From assembly GCA_018806985.1 (NCBI GenBank), contig JADANN010000286.1, positions 372,001 to 436,000 on the forward strand: a stretch of DNA of 64,000 nt. Reading direction: 5' to 3'. Below, in pieces: positions 10,601 through 20,584 of the stretch; the stretch's first letter is position 1, and each line of letters starts with the position of its first letter. The stretch comes from Angiostrongylus vasorum (taxonomy: Eukaryota; Nematoda; Chromadorea; Rhabditida; Metastrongylidae). The position numbers and the translations under genes were made by a program. A model generated the notes under the pieces. That model searched no databases. It worked only from the letters and a program-made list of their open reading frames with translations, and was not told the DNA's origin.

Positions 10601-13600
10601 TTCCCACTGTGACCTGTTTGATGTTCGTTAGCGGTATTTCTGTGCGCTCTTGAAGCCGTGTTATGCGATTTACTCAAAAGGTCTTCGAATTTTCTCCGCA
10701 AAGTTACTTTAGCATTAGACCTAATAGAGTTGCAAATCAACACTGACCTACCCACTATTCTCCTCCAGAGGCGGTCCTCCAAATACTGAGCACAACAGTT
10801 TTCCTTCTTCTCGCACTTCTTCCACTTGGCGAACATTCTTTGCTTCGTAGACAGGTGCGTATTACTTTCAATTTGATGTCCAGTACTCGGTGGCTATCCT
10901 CTGGCAGTCCTCTGTTTGGTTATGGAGGTGTTTGGCCGAATAAATTGCTGTCAACATGACCTTTCCAGGCTCTGAGGAAGGCGAAATTCGCCGAAACGTC
11001 AGCTTGTACGTAAATAAAGAAATAAAATAACACCTCATGTTTGCTAAACAGAACTAGAAAGAATTATTCAATCAATGCCGAGGTTAATAGAAAGTCGGAC
11101 GTGGGAGTTATAATCAGTACTTTCCTAAATGATTGAGCTGATACGAGGTTGGTATAAGAAACTTGATTCGGCTAACATTTCAGCGCTTTCGCCTTCTTCA
11201 GAGCCGGATTGATTCGAGTCGATGTTCCACAGCTGGTCATTGTCGCATCGAGTCGAATCCACTGGAGGGAGTACCACTGGAATGGAGGTTTCAAAACGAA
11301 TAAAATTTTTATGTCAACCTCGTGTCCACTCAATCATGGAAAATTCGAGGAGCTGTTCAAAAAAACGAGACAGTGAGATAGGTATCGAAAACCGTTCACA
11401 AGGATGTAGCACAAACGTCGGAACTAAACTCTTCTTTTCCTTACTCTATTTGGTAGGATAAAAAAGAAAGGTTTGTCTCTGAAACACCGTAATTTTCAAA
11501 GCTCATGCTTACCCAGAGTAGTATTAAAATTCCTATCATTTGCCAATCTGCCTAGAGCTCTGAAAAAATTGAATAGAAGGTAATTAATATCTAGGAAATT
11601 AGAATAAAACTAGGGAAGAAGAATAGCGAATTTCAGTAGCTCATCTTTTTGATAGAGGGTCGATCTCACTGGTAACTGCGTTTCGCTGGAATGGCCGCCG
11701 TTCCTCAGAGCTGACTTCCCTAGTGAATTTCTTCGCTCGCACAGTACCATCCAACCTGGAACGAACCCCTGTAAAGTACCGAACAAAAAGGTTCTAACGA
11801 AGCCTTGGCGAATCCAGCAGAGACCGGGCATTATAGTGCACCGTGATATCGGAGCGATGATCTGGAAGGAGCCTCTGGTGATCAACGGCACCGTATGGCC
11901 GCATCTGCAAAAGGTACTTAACTTCCACACGAATACTCGATTACGATGGGATACAACTAGAAGATCCAAGTAAGTTGTCGAAGACAAAAATATTTATCAT
12001 CATCTAAACATCCAAAAGGGACATTGCTAGTACGTTGTGGCAGTACGGTCATATGGGCTGAACCATTTCTGCAAGGCTGCAAGTCATCATCCTCATTGTT
12101 TATGAAGTTGTTTCGTTATTAGTGCAAGAAATCCTGTCCTGCTATGTCGATGTACTGCCGAAATTCAAAAAGCGGAAGGTTGCAGTTAACACTGAAGCGA
12201 TGGGTGGTTTTGCTGTTCTTTCAAAGAAAGGTCATCGTTGAAAGTCTGGCAGTTTAATAACTCCACACGAAGTCAGTCTGCGCCTAGGTATAAAAATTTG
12301 TGAAAGTAGTCATGGTTTTCAACGAGCGATTATATGGCGAAGCGAGTGTATACTTAGTGAAGTCTTCATTTGTCCATCACGTGCCACTACTATTCTATTT
12401 GCTCGAGAAACAAGAAGTGAGTGCATCATCAAAAATTTTCTCTTCTTCAGTACTTCGTCAATACTTTGGTTAACTCTCGAATGCGCTGTCATCCTACTGT
12501 TCAGCCCAAGAAATTAGTCAGTCGTTCATCTTGCTGAATTGGCCATGCAGAATGCATGCATTGTTTAATGATTCGGACATGTCCGTTTCACACATGAGAA
12601 TGGGGATCGGAAACAAATCTATCCTTTATGCACATCATTTCCTTTGAGCTCAGCGGTTAACCGATTTCTTCATGTGGTCATTGAAATCGGTCAGCAATCG
12701 TTCCATCTGCCCATATTTAACTGTACATACGAATTGAATCAGAGCAGAAGTGAAAGGTTGTCATCTCTTGAAGGTCGTCTACCTGTGTCCCAGGGCAGAA
12801 CATGGTATGCGTTGTTCTTCGCAGAGTCACAACTCAGGGAATGCACCACTTGGCCTCGTCAGGTCACCCAGATAGAGAACATATAGCCTGATCGTGGACA
12901 ACTGTAACATTCTCATTTCCCGTTATCTCTTCTTCGGTTTGAGATTGACATCGTTGTTGGGAAAGCTGCATCTTTTGTTTACAATTTTGATTTACAGTGC
13001 GTACTTGTTGGACGAACACATAAACATATATCGTTGCAAAAATACTAGAGAAGTACATTTCTCAGTGTATTGTATCGGCTGACCCCTCTTCACGTCTAGT
13101 TCTCCATTTTGTTGCTGTTCAGACTGAAAACGCTGACGTTTCAGATCCCCTCGGTTGTGACGCTGGAGACGCGATTCGGCGGCGCGCGAGTGAGTCTAGT
13201 CGACTCGATAGCGGCGCTGAAGAGTATGCGCGACGAACATCCGCTCTACTTCCAATTCATGCTCGACAATCCCATCGAATATGAACACGCGTTTTTCAAG
13301 GCCACACATCATCTAGCAAATGTTGATAACAACGATATAGTCTCAGTGAGTGCTGCCGATCACTTGATATTAGAGAAAACTGCTAGTCGTGAATAAACAG
13401 ATAGCTCGGACACACACATAGCAGTAAGTGTTAAGTTCGCTATGCTCTGCATGCCGAAATATGCCAGAAAAAGGTTCTGGAACTAGGCTTGTAATTTCTG
13501 TACAGGAGAAAAACGTTTTGTTGGGGCATTTTTTGTGCAAGCTAGAAACATGAGAGTAGTGATCACGTTTCGAAGGTGACGAAGCGTGCTCATACGATGT

Positions 13601-14380
13601 CCCGCATTTCGACCCGCCTCAGTGACGCTCGATTTTGATGCCGTTGTTGATACAGTCCTTCTAAGCCAATGTTTATATGCTTCATCACCACAGGCAGTCG
13701 CAGCCCTTGTGGATCAGAGGGAGATTTGCCACCATGCGACTTTGATACCAGGACGGTGGTTGATCTTGGTATTGGTCTACTCTTAGTTAGGCTTCCTGGT
13801 GGAAACGCCCGACTCCTCAACTTGGGAGACCCTGCTGGGGGGCGAATTCCCCGCTGTACGTCGCAGTTCGACACCCAGGAACACTTCCCAACCACGATGA
13901 GGCGGTAAACCGTTGGGAGGACAACCATAATTAAACTGAGATATTACGCTTCCATGTGAACTCTGTGCGGTTGGTCTCCACGCGACATACTCAGTGGAAG
14001 CCTCATAGAAAGCGGCTCTGAGGAAGGCGAAATCCCGCCGAAACGTCAGCTTGTTCGTGAATAAAGAATAAAAAATAACACCTCGTGTCTGCTCAACAAG
14101 AATACGAAGAATAAACTGAGTTATTTGCAAAACTCCGGACCACAGCTGTCTGCAGTGGGGAACGAACCCGTCATTACGCTTTTCGGAGGGCTAATGCGTC
14201 CACCACCACACCATGCGGGTCCATCGTTTCACCTATCTCTTATATAGTCTTCTATCTACCAATGCCATCAGCGGTCACCCGTCAACGGGGGATTGATCCG
14301 GGGAACAGAAGTCGGCATTGAAAGCAGTTAAGTTGAGGGTGTAGCTAACTTTGCAAACACAGCTTAACTGCGGTATAGTA

Positions 14381-14419
<39 letters not shown>

Positions 14420-14669
14420 GTAATTTTTTTGTAATGTTTACAAATTGTTCCAGGCAGTTTTCAATAACGACTTCCGATCCAGCCACATGACCACCGACAA
14501 TCACGATCTGTTCTATCGCAGTTTGAAGTCATTCTATAACATTTGTTGCGAGACACAGCAAGAAGTTTACATCAATTCGGACGAGTTACTCGTAGTTGAC
14601 AATTCGCAGACCCTTATCGGAGCACCTGCACAATTGGGCAGAGAGATACGCGTTCGTGTATTTCCCTGA
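7685..14669 (+). CDS. Gamma-butyrobetaine dioxygenase-like gene, incomplete and probably non-catalytic
   Basis: Four exon blocks resemble the BBOX1/trimethyllysine dioxygenase family (2-oxoglutarate/Fe(II) enzymes of carnitine synthesis). About 7685-8033 carries the N-terminal domain (LSVEWVDG, VWLRDN). 11656-11913 continues it (CVSLEWPPF...WPHLQK). 13145-13345 has GGARVSLVDSIAALKSM and HPLYFQFMLDNP. 14454-14669 has VFNNDFRSS and LLVVDNSQTLIG, then a stop. In known enzymes the N-terminal domain binds zinc through Cys residues after WLRDN; here that stretch is DNSLHMRPS with no Cys. The HxD exon expected between 11913 and 13145 is not found, and the C-terminal LLHGR-type His motif reads TLIGA. 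Exon 1 ends in phase 1 and exon 2 begins in phase 0, so an exon is missing. The first intron contains the Penelope-like element. The start is uncertain: an in-frame ATG lies at 7755 and another at 7877. Confidence 0.6.
8147..8301 (-). repeat. Left terminal inverted repeat of Penelope-like element
   Basis: 155 bp nearly identical in reverse complement to 10910-11064. It lies at the 3' end of the element's coding strand and contains a hammerhead-like motif in the sense orientation. Confidence 0.85.
8208..8246 (-). ncRNA. Hammerhead-ribozyme-like motif, left PLE terminus
   Basis: Minus strand: CUGAGGA core, an extra A, stem II GGCG/CGCC with loop AAAUC, GAAAC, then GUC. Stem I is formed by sequence before the core (CAGGCU) and after GUC (AGCUUG). 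This matches the hammerhead consensus known from Penelope-like elements. Stem III would be only two pairs with no loop, so a dimeric fold would be needed. Confidence 0.65.
10910..11064 (+). repeat. Right terminal inverted repeat of Penelope-like element
   Basis: Reverse complement of 8147-8301 with a handful of differences. It could be a true inverted terminus or a truncated second copy joined head to head, an arrangement common in this class. Confidence 0.8.
10966..11006 (+). ncRNA. Hammerhead-ribozyme-like motif, right PLE terminus
   Basis: Stem I CAGGCU (10966-10971) pairs with AGCUUG (11001-11006). The core CUGAGGA is 10972-10978. Stem II GGCG (10980-10983) pairs with CGCC (10989-10992). 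GAAA is 10993-10996 and the predicted cleavage site follows GUC (10998-11000). It is antisense to the element's own coding strand. Confidence 0.7.
11130..11290 (-). repeat. Short hammerhead-bearing repeat
   Basis: Begins with TGATACGAGGTTGGTATAAG and includes a hammerhead-like motif on the minus strand at about 11163-11200 (CUGAAGA, stem GGCG/CGCU, GAAAU, GUU). It shares its downstream part (GTCGCATCGAGTCGAATCCA) with copies at 47270 and 51710. It lies just outside the PLE. Confidence 0.6.
11291..11655. other. Intronic, nothing recognised
   Basis: Between the hammerhead-bearing repeat and the second dioxygenase-like exon. No coding or repeat similarity is seen. Confidence 0.3.
13655..13930 (+). 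repeat. Repeat family C copy, 5' truncated
   Basis: Shares CACCACAGGCAGTCGCAGCC, GATTTGCCACCATGCGACTT and the terminal GATGAGGCGGTAAACCGTTG block with copies at 15415, 17355, 18425, 33045, 34865 and 61140. It lies in the third intron of the dioxygenase-like gene. Confidence 0.75.
13940..14104 (+). mobile_element. 5'-truncated Penelope-like fragment ending in hammerhead motif
   Basis: 13940-14010 is the reverse complement of the PLE 3' untranslated region around 8340-8420, then jumps directly to the terminal-repeat segment with the hammerhead-like motif (about 14013-14050: CUGAGGA, GGCG/CGCC, GAAAC, GUC) and the AATAACACCTCGTG end. A short internal deletion separates the two parts. Confidence 0.7.
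14105..14375 (-). repeat. SINE-A copy
   Basis: Reverse-oriented A repeat: the GCAAAACTCCGGACCACAG tail, the ACCACCACACCATGCGGGTC head region and GGTCACCCGTCAACGG are all present. Confidence 0.75.
14383..14418. repeat. (AT)n microsatellite
   Basis: About 36 bp of nearly pure alternating AT just upstream of the last exon of the dioxygenase-like gene. Confidence 0.9.
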
Positions 14670-14672
14670 ACT

Positions 14673-15414
14673 ATCGTAGTCTTTTTTAGGTGCAACTAAT
14701 CCATTAGTTAAAGAGTATATTTGTCTTAGCTGGACACTAAACAGCTTGCAATGGTCGCTGCAAATTAGACCCTAGTCTGTAAGTAGATGACATGTCGTCC
14801 GTATCTTCGCGTCGGCATGCAAAGTTCGCATATTGATCGAGTGGAGGTGGTGGCCATCATCTGCCAGCTACAGTGTCCTCTCATATAGGTACTACGAAAA
14901 CTCTCTATCGCCGTTCACCATTTCTAAAGACGGATATTTCTTCATGTTGTATTTGTATACTTGTAGCTCTTCTGTCACTGCACTTTGATGAAATCTCTCA
15001 GAACTGGTACGTATTTCCCTTTTGCTTCATGTGTTGTGCTCTTTCAGGAGTTCTAAATATTTGTTTTGAAAGTATTACTGTATACGAAAATGTTGTCATA
15101 GCACTACTTGAAGGCTTTGTGTTTCATATGTGTCTGCATAACATTGTATAGAGTGTAGTATTGTACTTCTACGTTGACATTACTCATACTGTGTTAATAA
15201 AGTTGAAATTTTATTAACTGTATAGATGTCGTGCGGCCATGGATGACTTCGTTCATAGTTGCGTACTCGAGAATCCACCGTACCACTTTGTCGTCGGATT
15301 TCACCAATGTTTTAACGACATTTGGTGAATGTAACATTGAAGAAATGGCTTGCATCTATAGCAATAGCTGGGTTGCATAATTGTGAATACTTCCTCAAAT
15401 CTGTAACGAAGTAG
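14673..15414. other. No gene seen
   Basis: Region after the last dioxygenase-like exon. One open stretch at 14873-15151 is hydrophobic by composition but shows no family similarity or convincing splice context. Confidence 0.3.
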
Positions 15415-15785
15415 GATTTAGTTACTTGGATACTTGGACGACTCGGCATAATCTCCATTTTTTGGTGTTTTGCTGCTTAGCCATTGTGTTTCCCTAGAGT
15501 CCCGAGATCAGCCCGGCCAAAGTCCGTCCCAGGTCGTCGTCACCACCACAGGCAGTCGCCGCCTTTGTGGATCAGAGGGAGGTTTGCCACTATGCCACTA
15601 ATTTGATGCCAGGACGGTTGTGGATCCTGGTACTGGTTTACTCATAGTTGGGCTTAGTGATGGAAACGCCGGACTAATTCTCAACTTGGCAGGCCGTGCT
15701 GGGGTGATGAATCCATCCACTGTACATCGCATCCTGACACTCAGGAACACCTCTCAGTCATGAAGAGGAGGTAAGCCGTTTGGAG
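15415..15785 (+). repeat. Repeat family C copy
   Basis: Near full-length C repeat, from TACTTGGATACTTGGACGAC to the GAGGTAAGCCGTTTGGAGGA end. Confidence 0.75.
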
Positions 15786-15789
15786 GAAA

Positions 15790-16734
15790 TTTAAGTTTAG
15801 AAGTCTTTAAAATGCATTTCTTAAAAACTGCTGGAATCCACTTGCCTGGGAAGTATAGTAAGATAAACCAACAATCAAACGCAGATAAACCACGGCAAGG
15901 AAGTACAACAGCGGTTTGAGAAGACAAAGGGAAATAGAGCGATGTGATTGCATGGGTCATTAATTATTTTTCAGTTGAATCATCACAACAAGAAAGCAAA
16001 AGAACCACTATGATTTTACTTTGAACTGTTGAAGTCCCTCACATATCTTGCAAGAAAGAGCACACTGACTCTGACGAGAACACATTACCAGAAATCCAAC
16101 AAAGTCTCCCATTTTCTCCACGAAAGACCTTCATTGTCTCTTACGCTTTCACATGTTGCTACGTCAACCATCAGTGGGAAGCTCTGTGTTAACGTGAGTG
16201 ACAATGCATGGACATGAAGGACAACACCCACCTCATGCTCGCTGTTATCCACATATATGAAACTTGATTTGTTTCTAGTCGTGGCTTTCAAGGATCTAGT
16301 CATTGGTTCGTAATCCTCTCATTAGTCTCGTTGCATGGGATTCTTTGAGATACACACTTATTTCGGTGAAAGACGACCGAACGTATTTACCCTTTGACGA
16401 CCACACATATTGATTTCATGTACACTCTGCTGTACGTTCCAGGTCGTACATCTTGATTTCAATGCGCACGCTTTTTTCTGGCCTATTTTGCCGCACAGAG
16501 CGTCTTAGCCACACCTTTTGCAATCAGTCGATGGCTTACCGAACACAGATTTTATACTGAGGGTCCATGGATAGGTGTTTCCAGTAAGCTATACATGCAA
16601 AAAGCCATCTTTTGGACGGTAGAGTACAGTCAGTGGATACAAGGAAGAACAAAGATGAAAGAAATATGACCATAAGATCCATAAGATCCATGGATATCCA
16701 TCCATATCCATATCTTTTTGCCATAAGATCGATA
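15790..16734. other. No gene seen
   Basis: No supported exon. GTACATCTTGATTTCAATGC occurs at 16447 and again at 17177, a short unexplained duplication. The end of the stretch (16670-16735) contains a local array of ATCCAT/CCATAT words. Confidence 0.3.
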
Positions 16735-16940
16735 GAACTAGCTGAGAGACAGGCTAAACGAAGGATCCGCATGGTGTGGTGGTGAACGCGTTACTCCTCG
16801 GAAAGGACAATAGCGCGTTCGTTCCCCACCATAGGCACCTGCGGTCCAGAGTTTTGCAAATATCTCAGCATCGTTGAAGTTATATATCGCAATATACCCT
16901 GCCATCAAAAAGAGTAGGCAGTAAGTAAAAAGGTTAAAGA
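16735..16940 (+). repeat. SINE-A copy
   Basis: Forward A repeat with CATGGTGTGGTGGTGAACGC (A-box-like), GCGTTCGTTCCCCACC (B-box-like) and the shared tail CCTGCCATCAAAAAGAGTAG followed by GGTTAAAG. Confidence 0.75.
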
Positions 16941-17354
16941 AAGAAATATGCTTCAGTAATCTTACAAAACAGTGAGGAGGCTAATAACGCGATGGCTAGA
17001 TAGTGGAGGGAATTTTTTCCATGACACACAAGAGGTGTCCAAAAAACATGGGAACATACAGAGAAGAACATAGCTGGTACGAAGAAGTTGGAGAGATACG
17101 GGAAATGCGAGGAGACCGATTAACAGGGACGATAACCCTCACGAAATTGGTTCTTGCAAAGGCTGAGGAACAGTAAGTACATCTTGATTTCAATGCGCAT
17201 TTCGATTGCGCTGCAATGACGCGTAATCCGAAGAGCCCGATAGGCAAAAAATGGCCAGGGTCGTTAAGAGGTTCGCTTAGTGAAAAACCGCTAAAATAGC
17301 GTGGGTCAAAAAATACTGGAAGTTCCAGTGGAGAAAGTTGATGTTGTTCGAGGA

Positions 17355-17755
17355 TTACTTACCCGATATTTGATACTTGAATGGCCCGTCCTCACTGGTT
17401 GTGCGGACCCCAGCACAATCTCCACTTTTCGGAGACTTGCAAGCTAAGCCGCTGTGGTTCCATGGAATCCTGAGGTCAGACTGGCCAAAGTCTCTTCAGG
17501 CCCAGGTCTTCACCACAACTGGCAGTCTCAGCTCTTGTGGATCAGTGAGAAATTTGCCACCATGCGACTTCGATACCAGGACGGTGTTGGATCCTGGTAT
17601 TGGTTTACTCTTAGCTAGGCTTCATGATGGAAACGCCGGACTCCTTCTCAGCTTGGGAGACCCTGCCAGAGGATGAATCACCAGTGCACATCGCAGTCCG
17701 ACATCCAGGAACACCTTCCAGCCATAATGAGGCGGTAAACCATTGGGAGGATTAT
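17355..17755 (+). repeat. Repeat family C copy
   Basis: Full-length C repeat of about 400 bp; best readable copy with both ends (TGATACTTGAATGGCCCGTC to GGTAAACCATTGGGAGGA). Confidence 0.8.
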
Positions 17756-18119
17756 GTTTTTGATATTTCGTTTTCTCGATGTTATGGACATTCTTTCGCT
17801 CCACGAGAAGAAGAATCTTGAGCGAGGGAGACCATAACGTTCGATGGTGTAGAATTTCGTGTTAACATCGTTATAAGCTAGGTAGGACTTTTCAGTGAAG
17901 ATCGTATGGATAAGCTCAATGTTCTATATCCATTTACAATGTTCAATCATTCTTCAACAAGAGACTCTTACCTTAATCCTTAAGCGAAGTCAGTGAGGGA
18001 AGGGTTTCTAGATTTGCAAGGAACTATGGCTTGTTTCGATAGTCGTGATGCACGCAGGTCAACTTGATGTTCCTGTGATTACAAAGCATGAAGAAATTAA
18101 CGCAATTCTCCCCAGATTA

Positions 18120-18320
18120 ATCCCGCTGACGAGTGATTGCTGATGACACTGATCGATAGACCTAGCTGAGAGACAGGCGAAACGGAGGACCCGCATGGTG
18201 TGGTGGTGAACGCGTTAGTCCCCTGAAAGGATAATAGCACGTTCGTTCCCCACCGCAGACATCTGTGGTCCGGAGTTTTGCAAATATCCCAGCGTCATTA
18301 AAGATATAAAACGCACTTCG
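18120..18320 (+). repeat. SINE-A copy
   Basis: Forward A repeat. It starts in the head GATTAATCCCGCTGACGAGTG, passes the A-box-like GGTGTGGTGGTGAACGCG near 18198 and a B-box-like GTTCGTTCCCCACC near 18241, and ends in GCAAATATCCCAGCGTCATT. Confidence 0.75.
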
Positions 18321-18424
18321 CCTCAGCAATTTCTTCTGCATTTACACAGCGTATTGATAAATGTCATTGTAATTTCCTTCCGGTACTGAAAGGATCACCA
18401 CATTGCTCCTCTAATTTTACCCGG

Positions 18425-18830
18425 GATGAGAATTTACTTACTTAGATACTTGGATAGCCCGTCTTCATTGGTTGTGTGGGGTCCAGCATAATTTCCATTT
18501 TTCGGAGTTTTGCTGGTTTATCCATTGTGGTTCCCAGGAGTCACGAGGTCAGCCTTGCCAAAGTGGGCCTCAGATAGTCATCACCACAGGCAGTCGCTCC
18601 TTTTGTGGATTAGAGGGAAATTTGCCACCATGCGACTAGTTTGATACTAAAACGGTGATCGTTCTTGGTATTGGTTTACTCTTAGCTGGGCTTCTTGGTG
18701 CAAATGCCGCACTCCTTCTCAGCTTAGGAGTCCCTGCTGGGGAGATGAATTCCAGTGATGTACATCGCAGCCCGACACCCAGGAACATCCCCAACCACGA
18801 TGAGGCGGCAAACAGTTGGGAACCGATGAA
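18425..18830 (+). repeat. Repeat family C copy
   Basis: Full-length C repeat, 300 bp downstream of a SINE-A copy. Confidence 0.78.
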
Positions 18831-20584
18831 ATTATGTGATTTTTTAAATATTAGCTTCGAGGTGCAAAAAAAAGTTGATGCATATGATGATATTTCTGGA
18901 GAATTCTGTACCACGCTTCTTGAGTATTCTGTTATAGCGTGTTCCCCTGAACTGAACTAACCCTGAACTGGTAGTGTTCAAAGAGTTACAAACACTGTTA
19001 TAGCGATTGTAAGTCGCTCTTCAAGAGTTCCTAGTGGTGAGGAAGGCGAAGATCTAAATTTTTTTGTTTTAAACACTTGATTCTTTGGCACGAGCTTTAT
19101 TCACTTGAGGGCGCTCTCAATTAACTTGCTGCCTACTTTTCAGGCATTGGATTCGAGAGTGCGCCAATCAGGGCGACGTCATGGATGTACACGTGGACAC
19201 AAACGCGGACATTTGTTTGTCTATGATGACGTGCACACGGAATGAATAGGTCAATCCAGTGCTCTAGAGTGTTGTGGAATTCACAACTTTATATGCATAG
19301 CAAGTAGTTGGGAATATTAGTCTTTGTTGCTGCCACGCGTGCGTTCTATGCGTTAGTCACTGAGCCGAACGCCTTGAGACACTGGATTATAATTTTTATG
19401 ATTATAGTAGCAATAATAACAGCACGATAACAACGATGCGAAGTATACAAGGCTAAGCATAGAACGAAACCGGTTGAGCGAATTGAGCGAACTGAACGAA
19501 CCGAACGAACCTAAAAAGCTAACTGATTGGCTGCTTAAATTCGTTTAATGATGGGCGGAGTGAGGCTAGAATGAATGAGAATGTAGTTTGCTGACAAGAG
19601 GTATTGGAAAGTTGCCCAGACAGTACAGTTTGATAAGTTGAGATGCACACATAATACTGTAGCCGCGAGCGTTTACATGAGATAACAGCGTAGCAAATGT
19701 TTTTTTAAATACGGCTTATCAGATCTTCATGGGAAAGTTCAAGAAGGACATTGCCTTTAGGAGATGACTAAGCGATCTGACACAGCATGAATGGATAGAG
19801 AACATTGTATATTTACGAAGAATGCCCTCCATATAGAGAGATGGAGCGCCTGAATCAGGAAAGATGTGTCTCAGGACAAGTATAACGCTACCTTGGTTGA
19901 TATTTAACACTCCATTCATCACTGCCACATCCCACGTAGTCTAATAACTAACCGGTCACTGATCCATCTAGTCACTGAGATACATGGGCCTTAAGAAAAT
20001 TACGGTGAAGAGCGAGCATATCAGACAATAGTTTGAACAAGTGTTTAAAGGTATGTTCAGCATAAGCGGAAAACAGTAAGTCAGCAAACTTGTGATCGAC
20101 AGCAGTCGGTAACAGCTTGCAATGACGACCTCTCTTCGCGACGGCATAACTATAACATATTTATTTTGTTACCATCGCGTGTTACCATTCATTTCTATGG
20201 CACGACAGAGTTGCCAATGGGCTCCACTCGCTCAGGGAACACGAAGAGAACCATACTTTTGTTAAACGGCTATTTTTTTCAGTGCCTTTGGTGGAAGCCA
20301 GTCACTGAGAATTCGTCTGCTTCTGTACTTCATCTCATTTCGACACCCAGTAACATCTTTAGTAATGTGGACGTGGGAAACTGTTTCGCAGGTCTCTGTA
20401 AGACAAAGTACTTGGTCAGTCAGTAAACTCTGTGAGGATGTATGTGGGGGATTGTTCATGTTGACCATCAATGTTCGGCACGGGTTCATTCCCATGAAAG
20501 AGCGTCCAAATTAACTGACCGTTAGATGTAATCATTTGTGGTGAAAGTTCCGAAACAAATATCCTATGTTTCAAGAAACTCCAT
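18831..20584. other. No gene seen; contains short tandem repeat
   Basis: No supported exon. Around 19470-19512 there are four to five imperfect 9-bp units of the type AACTGAACG. Around 19390-19430 ATT/AATAA words dominate. Confidence 0.35.

Larger units (their letters stand above)
8147..11064 (-). mobile_element. Penelope-like retroelement with GIY-YIG endonuclease, frameshifted
   Basis: Minus-strand element. The N-terminal block (10441-10836) contains KLTVLGGMTLLDGA and LGPSFSPSEPISK. The next block (10162-10386 and on) reads NLTVVQKRG and then, near 10130-10170, RLSVSDKGGEFVVIAHQFD. The reverse transcriptase (about 9205-10033) shows VLYLLIKTHK, KVRPIISCVDGP, VTALYTNM, GLAMGQRLAPSLAIAF and the catalytic CRYIDD. 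The endonuclease (8409-9200) shows GTVYLISCKTCGDEYIGETG, the GIY-YIG signature, and ends ARKTLEAFWINSRNPKMNR. Frame breaks lie near 9205 and 8700 and between the N-terminal blocks, so this copy cannot make one polyprotein. Ends are 155-bp inverted repeats. RT plus a C-terminal GIY-YIG nuclease defines the Penelope class. Confidence 0.9.

Noticed and set aside
11610..11987. 125-codon minus open frame
   Set aside because: Antisense of the second dioxygenase-like exon, which has the matching family sequence and splice sites on plus.
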